Shown here piece by piece: positions 22,363 to 34,199 of a DNA stretch of 64,000 bases (within the stretch, counting starts at the first letter, position 1; every line of letters begins with the position of its first letter). Source of the stretch: Scalesia atractyloides. Taxonomy: Eukaryota > Streptophyta > Magnoliopsida > Asterales > Asteraceae. Where the stretch lies: NCBI GenBank assembly GCA_947069175.1, contig CAMTDV010000017.1, forward strand, positions 52,399,137-52,463,136, given 5' to 3'. Below the pieces are notes generated by a model. It did no database searches. It saw nothing but the letters and a program-made list of their open reading frames with translations, and had not been told where the DNA came from. The translations under genes and the position numbers were made by a program.

Positions 22363-23265
22363 GAATGGAGTATCGGGATTTGTGGGCTTCCTTCTCAAGA
22401 AGTCACGAAGGTTATCACGATTTGGGATCCAGACTCGATTGAGATAGTATAACATACCATCAGCTTTGGACGTGAGTTGTTTTCCGGCACCACACTTCAT
22501 CTTATTGTATAAGTTGTTCTCATTGATAGATGAGTGTTGGGCCTTACGAATTCGGTCCTGAAGGTTGCTTAAGATTTGGAAACAGTGGATACTCTTCGCA
22601 TGAGGTTGACGACTTAGGGCATCAGCTACAACATTCGCTTTACCAGGGTGATAACGAATCTCGCAGTTGTAGTCGTTTAGTAATTCCACCCAACGACGTT
22701 GACGCATGTTGAGTTCCTTTTGATTGAAGATGTGCTGAAGGCTCTTATGGTCGGTGAAGACCACACACTTTGTACCATAAAGGTAGTGTCGCCATATCTT
22801 CAATGCAAAAACAACCGCACCAAGTTCAAGGTCGTGCGTAGTGTAGTTTTCTCATGAATCTTGAGTTGTCTTGAAGCGTAGGCGATAACCTTGTCCCGTT
22901 GCATAAGAACGCAACCAAGGCCTCGGTTTGAAGTATCACAATACATGACAAAATCATTGTTTCCGTTGGGAAGAGCGAGAATAGGAACATTACAAAGCAT
23001 GTCCTTGAGTGTTTGAAAAGACTCCTCTTGTTCGGGACCCCAAACAAAAGGTTTATCTTTTTGGGTCAAAGACGTGAGAGGAACATCGACCTTTGAAAAG
23101 TTTGAAATGAAGCGACGATAATAACCGGCTAAACCAAGGAAAGAACGAATTTCTTAAGGAGATTTTGGAGCGATCCAATTCTTCACGGCTTCGATCTTCG
23201 CGGGATCGACGTGAATGCCTTTCTCGTTCACCACATGACCGAGAAACTGAACTTCCTTTAGCCAA
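22363..23265 (-). pseudogene. B pol: end of RT, RNase H and integrase start
   Basis: From the right: KFSKCEFWLKEVQFLGHVV of the RT connection, WAP-type hinge, RSFLGLAGYY, then RNase H with YCDTSNRGLGCVL (catalytic Asp), LELGAVVFALK (Glu, after a frame change near 22820), FTDHKSLQ and ADALSR (Asp). Then ...HKSRYSIHP, where solo LTR C interrupts the integrase zinc-binding domain. A stop stands near 23158. RNase H removes the RNA template during reverse transcription. Confidence 0.87.
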
Positions 23266-23979
23266 AATTCACACTTGGAGAATTTGGCGTATAGTTGTTC
23301 GCATTGAAGGAGTTCAAGGATAAGGCGGAGGTGTCGTTTGTGCTCGTCTTGGGTCTTGGAATAGATGGGATATCGTCTATGAATACGATCACGAAGCGAT
23401 CCAAGTATAACTTAAACACCCGATTCATTAAGTCCATGAAGACCGTGGGTGCATTCGTTAGACCGAATGGCATAACTACAAATTCGTAGTGACCGTATCT
23501 AGTACGAAAGGATTTTTTAGGGATATCTTCTTCGAGGACTCGAAGTTGATGGTAACCGGAACGAAGGTCGATCTTGGAAAAGCAAGTTGCGCCTTGAAGT
23601 TGATCAAAGAGGTCATCGATGTGAGGAAGAGGATAACGGTTCTTGACGGTGAGTTTGTTGAGTTCGTGATAATCGATACACATCCGAAACGAACCATCCT
23701 TCTTCTTAACGAATAAAAGGGAGCGCCCCAAGGAGAGGTACTAGGGCATATAAAGCCTTTATCAAGAAGTTCTTGAAGTTGGCTTGATAGCTCTTGCATC
23801 TCCGAGGGTGCTAGGCGGTAGGGAGATTTTGCGACAGGCGTAGCGTCGGGAATGAGATCGATACGGAAATCAACTGAACGAGGAGGAGGTGGACCAGGAA
23901 GGTCTTCGGGGAAAACGTCAGGAAAATCACACACCACTGGGACATCACTTACGTCCTTTCCCTTGCCATTTTCTTCCAC
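23258..23979 (-). pseudogene. B pol: reverse transcriptase
   Basis: Starts with FPDVFPEDLPGPPPPRSVDFRIDLIP and KSPYRLAPSEMQEL. A frameshift at about 23725, within PWGAP, is followed by LLFVKKKDGSFRMCIDYHELNKL, IDLRSGYHQLRV, RYGHYEFVVMPFGLTNAP and the catalytic FIDDI at about 23380, where a second frameshift occurs. All catalytic Asp residues remain, so decay here is mostly by small indels. Confidence 0.88.
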
Positions 23980-24108
23980 AATGTCGGCTAAAAAGGAAAA
24001 GTACTACTTACATAAGTACTTGTTCGCTTGGGTGCATGACATGAGTTTGAGACCTTTTGAGGGTCTTTCTCCATAGACGTGCAAAGTGTCACCGGACAAA
24101 AAAGGTAA

Positions 24109-25638
24109 TCAAACAAACTTTTCGTGACAAGTGATTTCAGCATGGTTCTTACGAAGCCAATCCATACCTCCTATGATATCGAAACTGCCTAATTTCATAG
24201 GTATGAGATCGATAGAGAACACATGATTATTGAGAGTGAGGAAACAACCGCGAAGAATAGAGTCGACGGTGATAGACTTGCCATTGGTAACTTCGACAAT
24301 GAAAGATTTTAGAAGCTTAGAACGTGCACAGTTTAACATTGGTTCAAATTCTACGAATACAAAACTTTTATCCGCACCAGTATCAAATAGTAAAGAAGCA
24401 TATAAGCCATTGACAAGGAACGTACCGTTCACGACTACATTGTCGTGTTGCGCTTGGTTTGCGTTAATGTTGAAAGCGCGACCACGAGGAGCCTGTGGTT
24501 GCTGCTCTTGATTGATCTGAGGAAATTGAGGGCGAAGGTGATTTGGACACCGCATTTGAAGCAAGCCCGGACATTGTTGGCAGGTGCATAACGGTTTTGG
24601 TTTTGGGGTGGCTGTTGGTTTTAGTTGCCTTGTGGTGCATGACCACTTTGGCAAGCGGCGGTCACATGTCCAAACCGATTGCAGTTGGTGGCATGCGATG
24701 TTGGCTGGGTGATGGGGATGGCATATGGTACACTTGGGATGATTTCCAACGTACGGTTTTCTTGCGGGTTCTTGAGGGGGATTTGGGTTTGCAGCTGGTG
24801 TGATCGCGTTGCAACTTTGGTTTTGAAACTTTCGTTTCTTGCCATTGTTGTTCCACGATTGGGTTTTGGGTTCACTAGGTTTGGTGGTGGCTTGGTGGGT
24901 AGACTTGGTGGAGCTGGAGGGTTTGGTTTTATCCCGAACGCGGTTATCATTGATTTCCGCGGCTAGGCGATAACACATCTCGATGTTGTCGGGTCTCGAG
25001 GCTTGGATGGCATCACGTATAGCAGGAGGAAGGCCGTTGAAGTATTTCCTAATGGCACGTGTAGGCGTGTTCACGAGGTGGGTAACGATGATGCTTAGTT
25101 GTTTGAAGCGGGTGGTGTAACCGAGGTTATCATCACCCACTTGCATGAGGTGCCAAAATTCATCCTCAAGCTTCTCTTGTTCGTTTGGAGGACAAAACTC
25201 CAACATCATCATCTCCCTAACCTCGATCCAAGGGAGGGCATAGGCTTCTTTGTTGGAACGAATGTTACGCTCGTTCGTTCACCACTCGAGAGCTCGAGCC
25301 TGGAAGACGCCCGTCGCGCTTCGGGTTTTAAGGTGCTCGGGACAATCACTGTTGATGAATGTCACTTCGATGCTCTCAAACCATTCGAGCATAGCAGTGA
25401 CACCCTCGTTGCTAGTGAATGGCCTAGGGTTGCAAGCGATGAAGTGCTTGTAGTTGAAAGAGGTAGGCTTAGGTTGGCCAGCTTTGGAGTTGACAGACGA
25501 GTTGGCGGCATTAGCGGTAACCTTGCTCACAATGTCGGGAATCACTTGAGCCATTTGCTTGGCCATGAACGCAAGCATCTTCTTGCTTGAGTTCGACTTG
25601 GAGTTCCTTTTGGAGTTGGAAAGACAGTTGGAAGACAT
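24109..25638 (-). pseudogene. B gag and protease
   Basis: ATG at 25638 directly follows a splice-acceptor-like CAACCTTGTAG. The capsid starts FNYKHFIACNPRPFTSNEGVTAMLEWFESIEV, breaks by frameshift between 25279 and 25212, and continues MMMLEFCPPNEQEKLEDEFW and YFNGLPPAIRDAI. A zinc knuckle (NCNRFGHVTAAC, near 24650) lies in another frame from its flanks. The protease has an intact active site, LLFDTGADKSF, and SFDIIGGMDWL, ending with a stop at 24109. It is better preserved than its counterpart in A. Confidence 0.85.
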
Positions 25639-26606
25639 CTACAAGGTTGATGATAAGAGATGAGACTTGATCATAATGTTTTGAGAAAAGACATTTTGCA
25701 TAATTTAGCATGTAACATGTCGCACATAGTTTCAAATAGTTTACATTGGCAAAATAAGAATTCACATGGTATAATCACAAATATTGACATGAAAGAGTGT
25801 AAATTTAGTTTGTTCATGAAGGATTATTATTGTTTGAGATTGCGAGGAAAGCGCAAATTGTGTGATTGAAACGAAGTTACAAATGTTCAAAGTATAAATC
25901 TCATTGAAATTGAATTAGCATAAAAGATAGGCTCAATAAAATATTGGAATATTTCGGGTAGAGAAACGTCGACTATTCCAAAGTGGGTCGAAAATCCTTT
26001 CGAGTTTGGGAAACATGCTTTGGCCTAGTAGGTAGAATACTCTCATCGAGAAGCGACTAACGGTATTTACCCTTCCAGTTACTACATGTCCCTAGTCAAT
26101 AAAAAATTCAAGAATCCGACGAGATTGAAAATCAAGGAATGGGACTAGTTAACAAGGTGCGGGTTTCACCCCTAACTTGATAACATCGTACCCTAAATGT
26201 GGTTGGTACTTACCTAACGAGGAGCAAATTCCGACTCGTTGGCAGGGGTCCACTAGAGTTTGAAAGGGAAGTTTCCATCAAGATGTGGATATCACTCCTA
26301 GCTTGATGGCGTTACTTCGTGTAAAAATCGTAAACGCGGAATGAGAGAGTTCACCAAAAATTGTGGGCCATTGGGCCTATCTTGGTGCAAATCGTCTCGT
26401 TGATGTAACAAGAGTGTTTTCAAGTGTGTAATTTGTGAAAGATGTCTTAGGAAAAACACGTTGTATGTTTAAGACAAAAAGAAGAGATAGAAGCAAAGTA
26501 GGGAGAATTAACATTTTTAAGCATGAATAAAGAATGGTCAAAAGTAGGACACTTAAACTATAGACTAGGTCAAAAGCATGGCAATTTTCCTAATTCCCTA
26601 TAGTTA
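25639..26606 (-). other. B leader, untranslated
   Basis: About 970 bp between PBS and gag ATG with no domain-bearing frame. The last bases before the ATG form a 3' splice-site consensus; no donor was pinned down here. Confidence 0.6.
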
Positions 26607-26620
26607 TGGCTCTGATACCA
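26607..26620 (-). other. Primer-binding site of B
   Basis: TGGCTCTGATACCA on plus; the minus strand reads TGGTATCAGAGCCA, matching the initiator-Met tRNA primer, three bases from the LTR end. Confidence 0.93.
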
Positions 26621-26623
26621 ATC

Positions 26624-29016
26624 TATAACACCCCAACCGATGGCGAAAACATCGGGATGAGACGAACAAATTGCTCAAAACGTCATAACACTACTTTGCG
26701 ACAATATTTAATAATGCAAAATTTCATTGATACTAAATGGGAAATACATTGTTTCGAGAATAAAATTACAAGTTCCATATAACAATTTCAACATAAACGA
26801 AATACATAATCCAAAATTGGGCGTATATCTAATCCACCCTAATTGTGTTTCTTCCATTTCATCAACTTAATTTCCTTCAACATGTATTAAAATAATATAT
26901 ATCAACAAAAATGTTGGCGAGCATACAAGTTTTATACATAGCATAAATAAGAACAATTTCGTCTCATGTCCAACATGGCAACTTGTACATAAATGGTGTT
27001 TGCATACTAAAACATGTGTAACTATATGTCAAACCAAAGTCTAACGCAATTGTGATTACCTAACATTGTCATAAAACGTGTGTTTAATAGTGTACTTAAC
27101 AATACCACAAGCATACGGGCGGGCGTTACTCCGATAGCGTTATATTTGTTAAGGTTGGCTAGCAAAGTTAATGAACATATATCACAAGTTCTAACAAGCG
27201 TGCATTAATCGAGTATATAAACAAGTATCATGCTATAACATATAGAGTAATTTTAAACTAGTTTCATGGTTTTTGTACATGTTGCACCCGAAATATTAAA
27301 ATGGAAAACGGATCGAGTATACTCACGGTTTTGCAAGCCAAATCCGACTTGAATCCTGAGAGTGTGGTAGGTTGATTATCTTGGAGCACCTTGTCCTTCT
27401 ACAAGAAGTAACAAAGGCGTATGAGTATTGGGAGTTAATGGGAGATTATGGATTCGGAGCTTAAATAACGTAAGAATAGTATTATGAAAGTAATCATCTT
27501 GTACTCATGACATTTGTTCTTGACACTATAGAAACCGCAAGGGTTTGGTGTGTTTTCATGGATTCAAAGACCCATTAGAATCGTAACAAGTGTATGGTCT
27601 TTAGATGATGTAACTAGTTTCTTAACAAGTAACTATGGAGTTATTATTAAGTCTTTGTCACATATATGTATACATATATAATATACTTATTTTAGGTACT
27701 TTAAATCATAAATCAAGCATAAGGTAGGAGATTGAAGTCTCCATTTAGGCACCTCTAGTGTCCTGGATATCATGTAGGAGGTAGGAAGAACAAGCTTCCA
27801 TTTAGGTACCTCTAATGTTCACCACTACACTTGTGTTATAAACACAAGGAGGGTCAAGAACTAGGTAATAACAACAACTAATCTAATGTAAAACATCAAG
27901 TAGTGTGTGGATTCAAGATGGGTTGCTAAGGCTAGACCATCTTCACACATGCATAAGTTGAACTTGGACACTACTTGTGGGTGTAAACCCAAGTTGAAAA
28001 CAGAAAGTTTGTGAGGTTTCACCTCTTGTTTGACATGTCTCAATCTTGTTTTTAAGCCTAACCAACCACTAATAGTGTTGTAAGCATTCAGACATAGGTT
28101 TAAGATGAGATAACTCAAGTTTGAACAAGTTTAACAAAATTTAGAATCAAAACAGAAAGTTTAGTACACTTTGGAGCCATTGTGGTGAAGTTCTAGGTCT
28201 GGATTCTCCAAGGAGAACCCATGGAATCATACCCAAGGTTGTTCCAAGTGGTTTGAAAGAAGAATGAATGAAAAAGATGAAGTATAAGTGAGGTTATGCT
28301 CACTTTTGCAACTTCAGTGAATCTGCCTTGCTACTGATTTCTCAGCTAGATTTAGAGTGTTTGAGAGAGAGATTAGAGTGTTTGCAAAGTGGAGGAAGTG
28401 TGGAGGAGGCTTAGGTTTTATAGGAAGTGACTAGGGTTTGGTTTGGTGAGTAATTAATGAAGAAAGCACAATCCTACAAACACCAAATTGCCCAATCCAT
28501 TACCAGAATTAGACTTTCTGCAGATTTGCCCTCTGGCGGGGGGCGAGAGGGAAAGGCTTTGGCGGTCGCGGGGTGCCAGAAGGAAAAATCCCTAAACTTT
28601 GTTGATTGACAATTTTAGCCCCCGAAGTTTGTATTTTGATTGTTTTAGGGTGTTTTAAGCATAAAAGGCATAGTATAAGGGTTATTTATGTAATGTAAGC
28701 ATAATAATGAGTGTTAACAAACCTGATCAAGTATATGAATCGCGAATAAGTATTGTGTATGTCTAAATGATGTATAATTCATGTACGTCACGTATTGCAA
28801 TTGTATCAAGTGTTTATGCGCATCGTGGTCTAAGTAACATATATGTAGAATATAAATGAGTTGATATGATAAAATAAAACACGTGTTTCATTATGATTCA
28901 AGTCTCGAATATCGATTACAACGGAAAGGCGAGTATAACGATTACAAAGTTTCCAGAAATAGAATTACAACATGAACTTTCCAAATATAGAAAGTTTGAA
29001 ATAGCAGGGCGTTACA
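26624..29016 (-). repeat. B 5' LTR
   Basis: 2393 bp, TATAACACCCC to GCGTTACA (the terminal TG has become TA). Matches 15331-17717 with scattered, mostly transition, differences: five in the first 118 bp. TATA box on the minus strand at 28416-28422. Donor kept at 27326; the acceptor CAG has become AAG. Confidence 0.95.
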
Positions 29017-29021
29017 CCGGG

Positions 29022-30206
29022 TATGAAGAAAGACATTGCCTTGTACGTGTCTAAATGCCTAACTTTGTTTAAAGTTAAGGCAGAACATCAACATCCATCT
29101 GGTTTGCTTGAGCAACCAGAAATTCTGGTTTGGAAATGGGAGAACATTGCTATGGATCTCATCACCAAACTACCACGCACTTCTAGAGGTCATGATGCCA
29201 TTTGGGTAATAATTGATCGTCTAACAAAGTCAGCACACTTTTTGCCGATCCATGAGGATCTATCTGTTGACAAACTTGCCAAGATCTATGTTGATGAGAT
29301 AGTATCTCGTCATGGTGTTCCTTTGAACATCATATCTGACCGAGATGCTCGATTCTCATCGCACGTTTGGAAGACCATGCAATCTGCTATGGGAACCAAA
29401 CTCAACCTGAGCACTGCTTATCATCCTCAAACGGATGGACAGTCCGAATAGACAATCCAAACACTGGAGGCTATGCTTAGAGCTTGTGTGATCGACTTTG
29501 GTGGTAGTTGGGATTCACATCTACCTTTGATCGAATTCTCCTACAACAATAGTTATCACACCAACATCAACATGGCTCCTTTCGAACCTCTATATGGTCG
29601 AAAATGTTGTTCACCTATCTATTAGAATGAGATCGGTGAAGCTGAGTTCACTGGACCTGAACTCATTCCAGAAACAACAGACAAAGTCAAGAAAATTCAC
29701 GATAACCTTCTGACAGCTAGAAGCCGTCAAAAGAGTTATGCGGACAAACGGCGCAAGCCCTTGGAATTCCAAGTCGGTGATCACGTCCTTCTCAAGGTAT
29801 CCCCTTGGAAAAGTGTGGTTAGATTCGGGAAGAAAGGAAAACTTGCACCTCGATATGTGGGACCATTTAAGATCGTTGAGAGAATCGGAAAAGTGGCCTA
29901 CAAACTTGACCTGCCTCCTGAACTTGGAAATGTTCATCCAACTTTCCATGTGTCCAATTTGAAAAAGTGTTTAGCTGATGAAAACCTCCACATCCCTCTT
30001 GATGAAATTCATGTTAATAACACCGATGCACTTTGTCGAGAAACCTGTGGAAATAATGGACCGTGAAGTCAAAAAGCTCAAACGCAAACTTATACCAATT
30101 GTTAAAGTTCGCTGGGAGTCCAAACGTGGCCTAGAATTTACTTGGGAAGGAGAGGATCAAATGAAAGCGAAATACCCACATCTTTTCTCACAAGTTTCCT
30201 CTAATT
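29022..30206 (+). pseudogene. A pol: integrase core and chromodomain
   Basis: Continues A integrase after B. MKKDIALYVSKCLTLF has lost the second Cys of the usual CxxC zinc ligands. Catalytic residues are in MDLITKLPRTSRGHDAIW (Asp), SDRDARF (Asp) and HPQTDGQSE (Glu), the last followed at once by a stop at 29449; another stop is near 29623. Then RYVGPFKIVERIGKVAYKL (GPY/F) and, after a frame change near 30035, a chromodomain PVEIMDREVKKLKRKLIPIV and KVRWES...LEFTWE ending at 30206. The chromodomain may have steered integration to heterochromatin. Confidence 0.9.
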
Positions 30207-30242
30207 AAATTTCGGGACGAAATTTCCTAAAGTAGGGGAGAC
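30207..30242 (+). other. A polypurine tract and adjacent inverted repeat
   Basis: AAATTTCGGGACGAAATTT (30207-30225) is an 8-bp-arm inverted repeat; the purine tract AGTAGGGGAGAC (30231-30242) abuts the 3' LTR. Confidence 0.88.
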
Positions 30243-33200
30243 TGTGACATTTGCACATTTTCAATCATTATACAATCTCAGATATTTTTATTCAATAAAA
30301 TCTTGTATTTTATTGGTAAGAATGCAAAATTTCAATCATTACACAATTTCGATCATTTTCGTGTTCGTTAAAACGTTTTACGTAATGTTGCGAAACACGT
30401 TACCATACAACAGAACGAACCGACATCCATGACATTTTTGGGAAAAATCCAAGTTACATATGTCTTAACACCTTTATATAACCTAAATATTAGGTTAAAA
30501 GGGTTAAAAGTGACAAAATGCAACGAAACAAGTCCAAGGGCCAAAACTTTCAAAATTTCAAACTTTGTACCAGCTCAAGGGCTTACGGATCGTAAGGAAA
30601 TAGCCATACGGTCCGCAAGGACCCCCCAGCACAGCAGAAACTTGGCAGCTTCTTGTTTGAAGCCTTGGTCCCCAAGAATTCGATTTTCCAGCTCTTAACC
30701 TGCAATTGACATGTGTTAACACCCTCCTAAGGACATGACACCTCATGGACACTTGGATTGATCCTATGAGCTCATGAACACTATAAATAACAAGTGGATT
30801 CTTCATTCTTCCTTGCTCATTCTCATTCTTCTTCTCCCACTCTCTTGGAGCTTACTTCCAGCTTTTGGAGGCCTCCTAACAGTGTTCTTATAGTGTTCCC
30901 AACACAAATAAGTACTCTTCCTTAGTCTATTTCATTTATTTTGGCCATATTGAGCCAAAAGTCAAACAGTTTGAATTTCTGTTTGACTTTCAGTTCTGAC
31001 CTTATTTGGTCAAGTCAAAGTTCAATTGAACTTGCAACGTGATCATAATCACGAAGGTTATAATCCCTAGCGATTGCACCTCTTGATTACCACGTTTACT
31101 AGTTGAAGTGACGAGTCAAGGTTTCGGTCAAAGATGCGCATAATGTGCATTTTACGACAAAACTATTTTCGAGTGTCAAAACTCCAAGTTTTAATACCAG
31201 ATCAGTTTTATAACTTAGTTGGACATGTTTCAACATGTCTAACTCGTCACTTCTAGTTTAGTGCTTATATTTGGGTCGCAAGTCGAGCGGTTTGACCACC
31301 GCTTTGACTTTCGAATCCGACCCATTTGGTCAATCTTAGGATTTGACCAAGCACATTTTTAGGACCATAGTTGTATAGGGAATAACCCTCTGAGGTTATA
31401 CCTTATGGTCTTGTGCTTTGATTAGTTATATGATGAGTTGCTTTTGTGATCTTTAAAATTGACCAAAATATCCTTTTTGCGCATAAATTGATTTTAAGTA
31501 TATGTAACCAAAGTTTTGACATCTAAACTGATGTTATAACATAATCAAACATATTTTGGCATGTAAGACTCAACATATGACATATTTGACCATCCGAACT
31601 TATAATTATGCTAATGACCCGTTAAAGTGGCGTAAACCACTTTAACAAGTCATAACGGGTCAAAAGCACTTAGGATCCTTTCCAAATCAGAATGTTAAGT
31701 TTTTTAAACCATATTATATGAGTTCTAACACTCTTTTGGTTTATAAGACTTCATTCTATCCAATCCTCCGATTAAAGTCCCGGCGCACTAACATAGTTAT
31801 CCAATATTAGGACACACTTGAATCCTTGATCTTTTGAGCTTTGTTTGATCATTTGAACAAGACTTATATGCAATAACAAGTGAGTACATAGTCCCCTCTT
31901 TTACGTTTTCAAATGTTTTGGGGTGATTCATATGTGCCTATCACTACTTTCATGTTTTCATGACATTATACGTGTTTTGCTTATCTAGTACATATAGTAC
32001 ATGATCGCAACGACATTTTTGCTTCGTATGTTGACCTAGCATACCTAGTACATGGTTTTCAAAGACATTTTACATGGTATATTGAATTAGTATACACTGT
32101 GCATTATTTCAAAGACATTTTGCTTCGTATGTTGACTTAGCATACCTAGTACGTGATTTCAATGACATTTTACATAATTTCAAAACATTTTCATGACATG
32201 CTTATATTGTTCAAGACATTTGGTGCGTTGAACTCGACAACGATACATTCATTAACATTGATCCCGCTGACCGGTAGTATGTAATGGTACCATAGGATTG
32301 ACAATCCCGTTCCCACTTCCTAGGTTTGTTTGGAAGTGACCTTAGGGAATGACAGAATCCGATGAACAATTGATGAACCTTTGTCCTTATAAAGGTTTAT
32401 TCGACAGTCAACAAGGCTTGAATGTATTCGCCAACAATCCATATTTATATGTCTACACAATAAAATTAATGATTTTATAAAACAAAACCTTTGATTAAAC
32501 ACGACTTTTGTTCATTCAAAAACATTATTTTATACAAGACATCTTGGATATACAAGACATTGGTTTATACATATACATTTGTTATAAAAGACATTTAGTT
32601 TATACATGACATTGGTTTATATATGGCATTGGTTTAAACAAGACATCTCATTTGTTGGTTTATGGTAAGTGATTTAAATAACGAGACGTGTGTAATATGA
32701 TAAAAGCATGGTGGATATGCCGCTGCCGCTGGTACTTCCTAGATATAAGTGCTTTTATTATATTACATATCGTAGCATTATCTAAACCACTTCTAACAAA
32801 ATACAAGACATGACATGTTTTATACAAGACATGACATATTTTATAGAAGGCATGATATAATTTGGTTATTAAGTTAACCCTGCATCATTTCTTTTAAATC
32901 ATTTGATTTTCATATGATTTCATAAAAGAAACATTTTTATGATTCATGGCTACTTTTGTAATAGTTAAACATTTATTTTAACATTCAAAGCAACGAATCT
33001 TCATCACAAAACCTATGTTACTCACATGCATTTTTATGTTGACGTTTTATTTTCATATATGTTTCAGGCGTTAATGTGTGATGATTTTAAGCTTGCTACA
33101 CATAGGACGGACTCGGGCCTTAGTTAACTTAAAACTTGAAAGACAATTGTTGTGTTTAGTTTGTTTTTATTCCAAGAAAATGTAATTTAATAATTCAATA

Positions 33201-33303
33201 ATACAAGACTTATTATACCATGTGTTGTGAAACAATAGTTCTGTGACATGACTCCCCGACGTTTCCGCCACAATTTGTTGTTTTACGCGGTCGGGGTGTT
33301 ACA
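30243..33303 (+). repeat. A 3' LTR
   Basis: 3061 bp, TGTGACATTT to GGGGTGTTACA, matching the 5' LTR. Differences include one fewer minisatellite unit, an extra segment at about 32262-32325 (around GACCGGTAGTATG) absent from the 5' copy, and loss of the first donor (GTAAGT to ATAAGT near 30908). Confidence 0.95.
32693..32765 (+). other. Conserved hairpin in A 3' LTR
   Basis: Same arms as at 10935-11001; the loop has grown by six bases through a GCCGCT duplication. Confidence 0.65.
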
Positions 33304-33308
33304 TTTAT

Positions 33309-33805
33309 TTCATATTAGCGAACACCTATTTGCATCTTTCTTGACAAATTCATATGTTACGCATGCATTGTTTCTTCCGCATGCGGTTAGCTTTATTCTT
33401 TGAGGTCATCGGGGACTTCACATCAATGAGTTGTTATGTCGATAGTTTAAATATTATTTCGCCATATCCAATTATTGCTTTGTGATTTGGATGACTGCAT
33501 TATTGTGAGTATTAACTCCTTGGTATCGAGTCAACAAATTTCTTGAAACATCTTTTCTTTTCAAGTTACATACATGGTTTATCATTGTAACCATGTCGAA
33601 ATTTCCTTGTCAACACATGTATTTATTGTTGGATTGTGCCTAAACCAAGTTTAATTGTTTGAACTTGCTCACTATATACATATTCAATTCAAGAATTCCA
33701 TATGATGGATTGAGGCCATCATATTCAAAGCAATATCAACAAGCACTTCATCTATTTCGAACCATAGTAGACTTGTTTGATTTTCAACTCCATTAAATCG
33801 TTTGT
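33309..33805 (+). other. E internal region, right part
   Basis: About 500 bp of AT-rich sequence between the A insertion and the E 3' LTR fragment. It shows no match to the E 5' LTR and no recognisable protein. Confidence 0.5.
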
Positions 33806-34132
33806 ATTCAAATATTACAAAAACAGGTTTTCAATTGACATGCCGAGGAAAATGTTTTTATTATATTTTCTCAACAATATTTAAACTGGTTACTAAAAAA
33901 GATTTATTTTAAATCTTTTCGAACAAACTATGAACTCGCAAACTTTATGTTGATTTTTTGCATGTTCTTTCTCAGGTTACAAACGGTTGGAATAGGAGAA
34001 CCCATGGGGATTCGAGTACTTAGTGGGCGTTCACTTTCTAGAAGTCTTAGCATTATATACTTCCGTCGTGCAATGAAGATACCAGTCAGATCACACCCGG
34101 CTCTGATGTAAACGATTTATCAGGGTGTGACA
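33806..34132 (+). repeat. E 3' LTR, terminal fragment
   Basis: 327 bp matching 7135-7458, ending GGTGTGACA next to TSD TGGAG. The upstream 3 kb of this LTR are missing. It keeps a better splice acceptor (CTTTCTCAG at 33975) than the 5' copy. Confidence 0.88.
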
Positions 34133-34137
34133 TGGAG

Positions 34138-34199
34138 GTTATCTCCTCTGCCCTCTCGACCAGCGTGCTCTACATCATCACGCCTGTCATTATTGTAAC
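34138..34199 (-). pseudogene. D gag, N-terminal fragment
   Basis: Minus strand reads NNDRRDDVEHAGREGRGDNL and joins PLIDVEV at 2331 when E is removed. Similar Asn/Arg-rich stretches lie near the start of gypsy Gag. Upstream of about 34199 the frame meets a stop and unlike sequence (H), so the true Gag start is missing. Confidence 0.7.

Larger units (their letters stand above)
15331..29016 (-). mobile_element. Element B: Ty3/gypsy chromovirus (Tekay/Del type) inserted in A integrase, split by C
   Basis: Minus-strand element with LTRs 15331-17717 and 26624-29016, PPT at 17718, PBS at 26607-26620, and gag to chromodomain between. TSD CCGGG at 15326-15330 and 29017-29021, exact. Removing B and one TSD joins ...FWWPG to MKKDIALYV of A integrase. 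Span 13.7 kb; about 10.3 kb without solo LTR C. All its genes carry frameshifts. Confidence 0.95.
8504..33303 (+). mobile_element. Element A: Ty3/gypsy chromovirus (Tekay/Del type), nested in E and split by B
   Basis: Two LTRs (8504-11539 and 30243-33303), PBS, gag-protease-RT-RNase H-integrase-chromodomain in order, PPT. TSD CTTAT (8499-8503) and TTTAT (33304-33308), one C/T mismatch. Span 24.8 kb; about 11.1 kb without inserted B. The C-terminal chromodomain after integrase identifies a Tekay/Del-type chromovirus. Many stops and frameshifts make it non-autonomous now. Confidence 0.93.
2332..34132 (+). mobile_element. Element E: LTR retrotransposon derivative inserted in D
   Basis: Begins TGTGACAACC at 2332 and ends GGTGTGACA at 34132, flanked by identical TSDs TGGAG (2327-2331, 34133-34137). 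After subtracting nested F and A it is about 5.2 kb: a roughly 3.36-kb 5' LTR, about 1.5 kb of internal sequence and only the last 327 bp of a 3' LTR. No pol was seen. It is therefore an internally deleted or non-autonomous copy that lost most of its 3' LTR. The intact outer TSD means the loss was internal and came after integration, or the copy was inserted already rearranged. Confidence 0.85.

Noticed and set aside
15331..29016. Two separate solo LTRs instead of one element B
   Set aside because: Exact TSD CCGGG only at the outer ends, with PBS, PPT and gag-pol between in the right order and strand.
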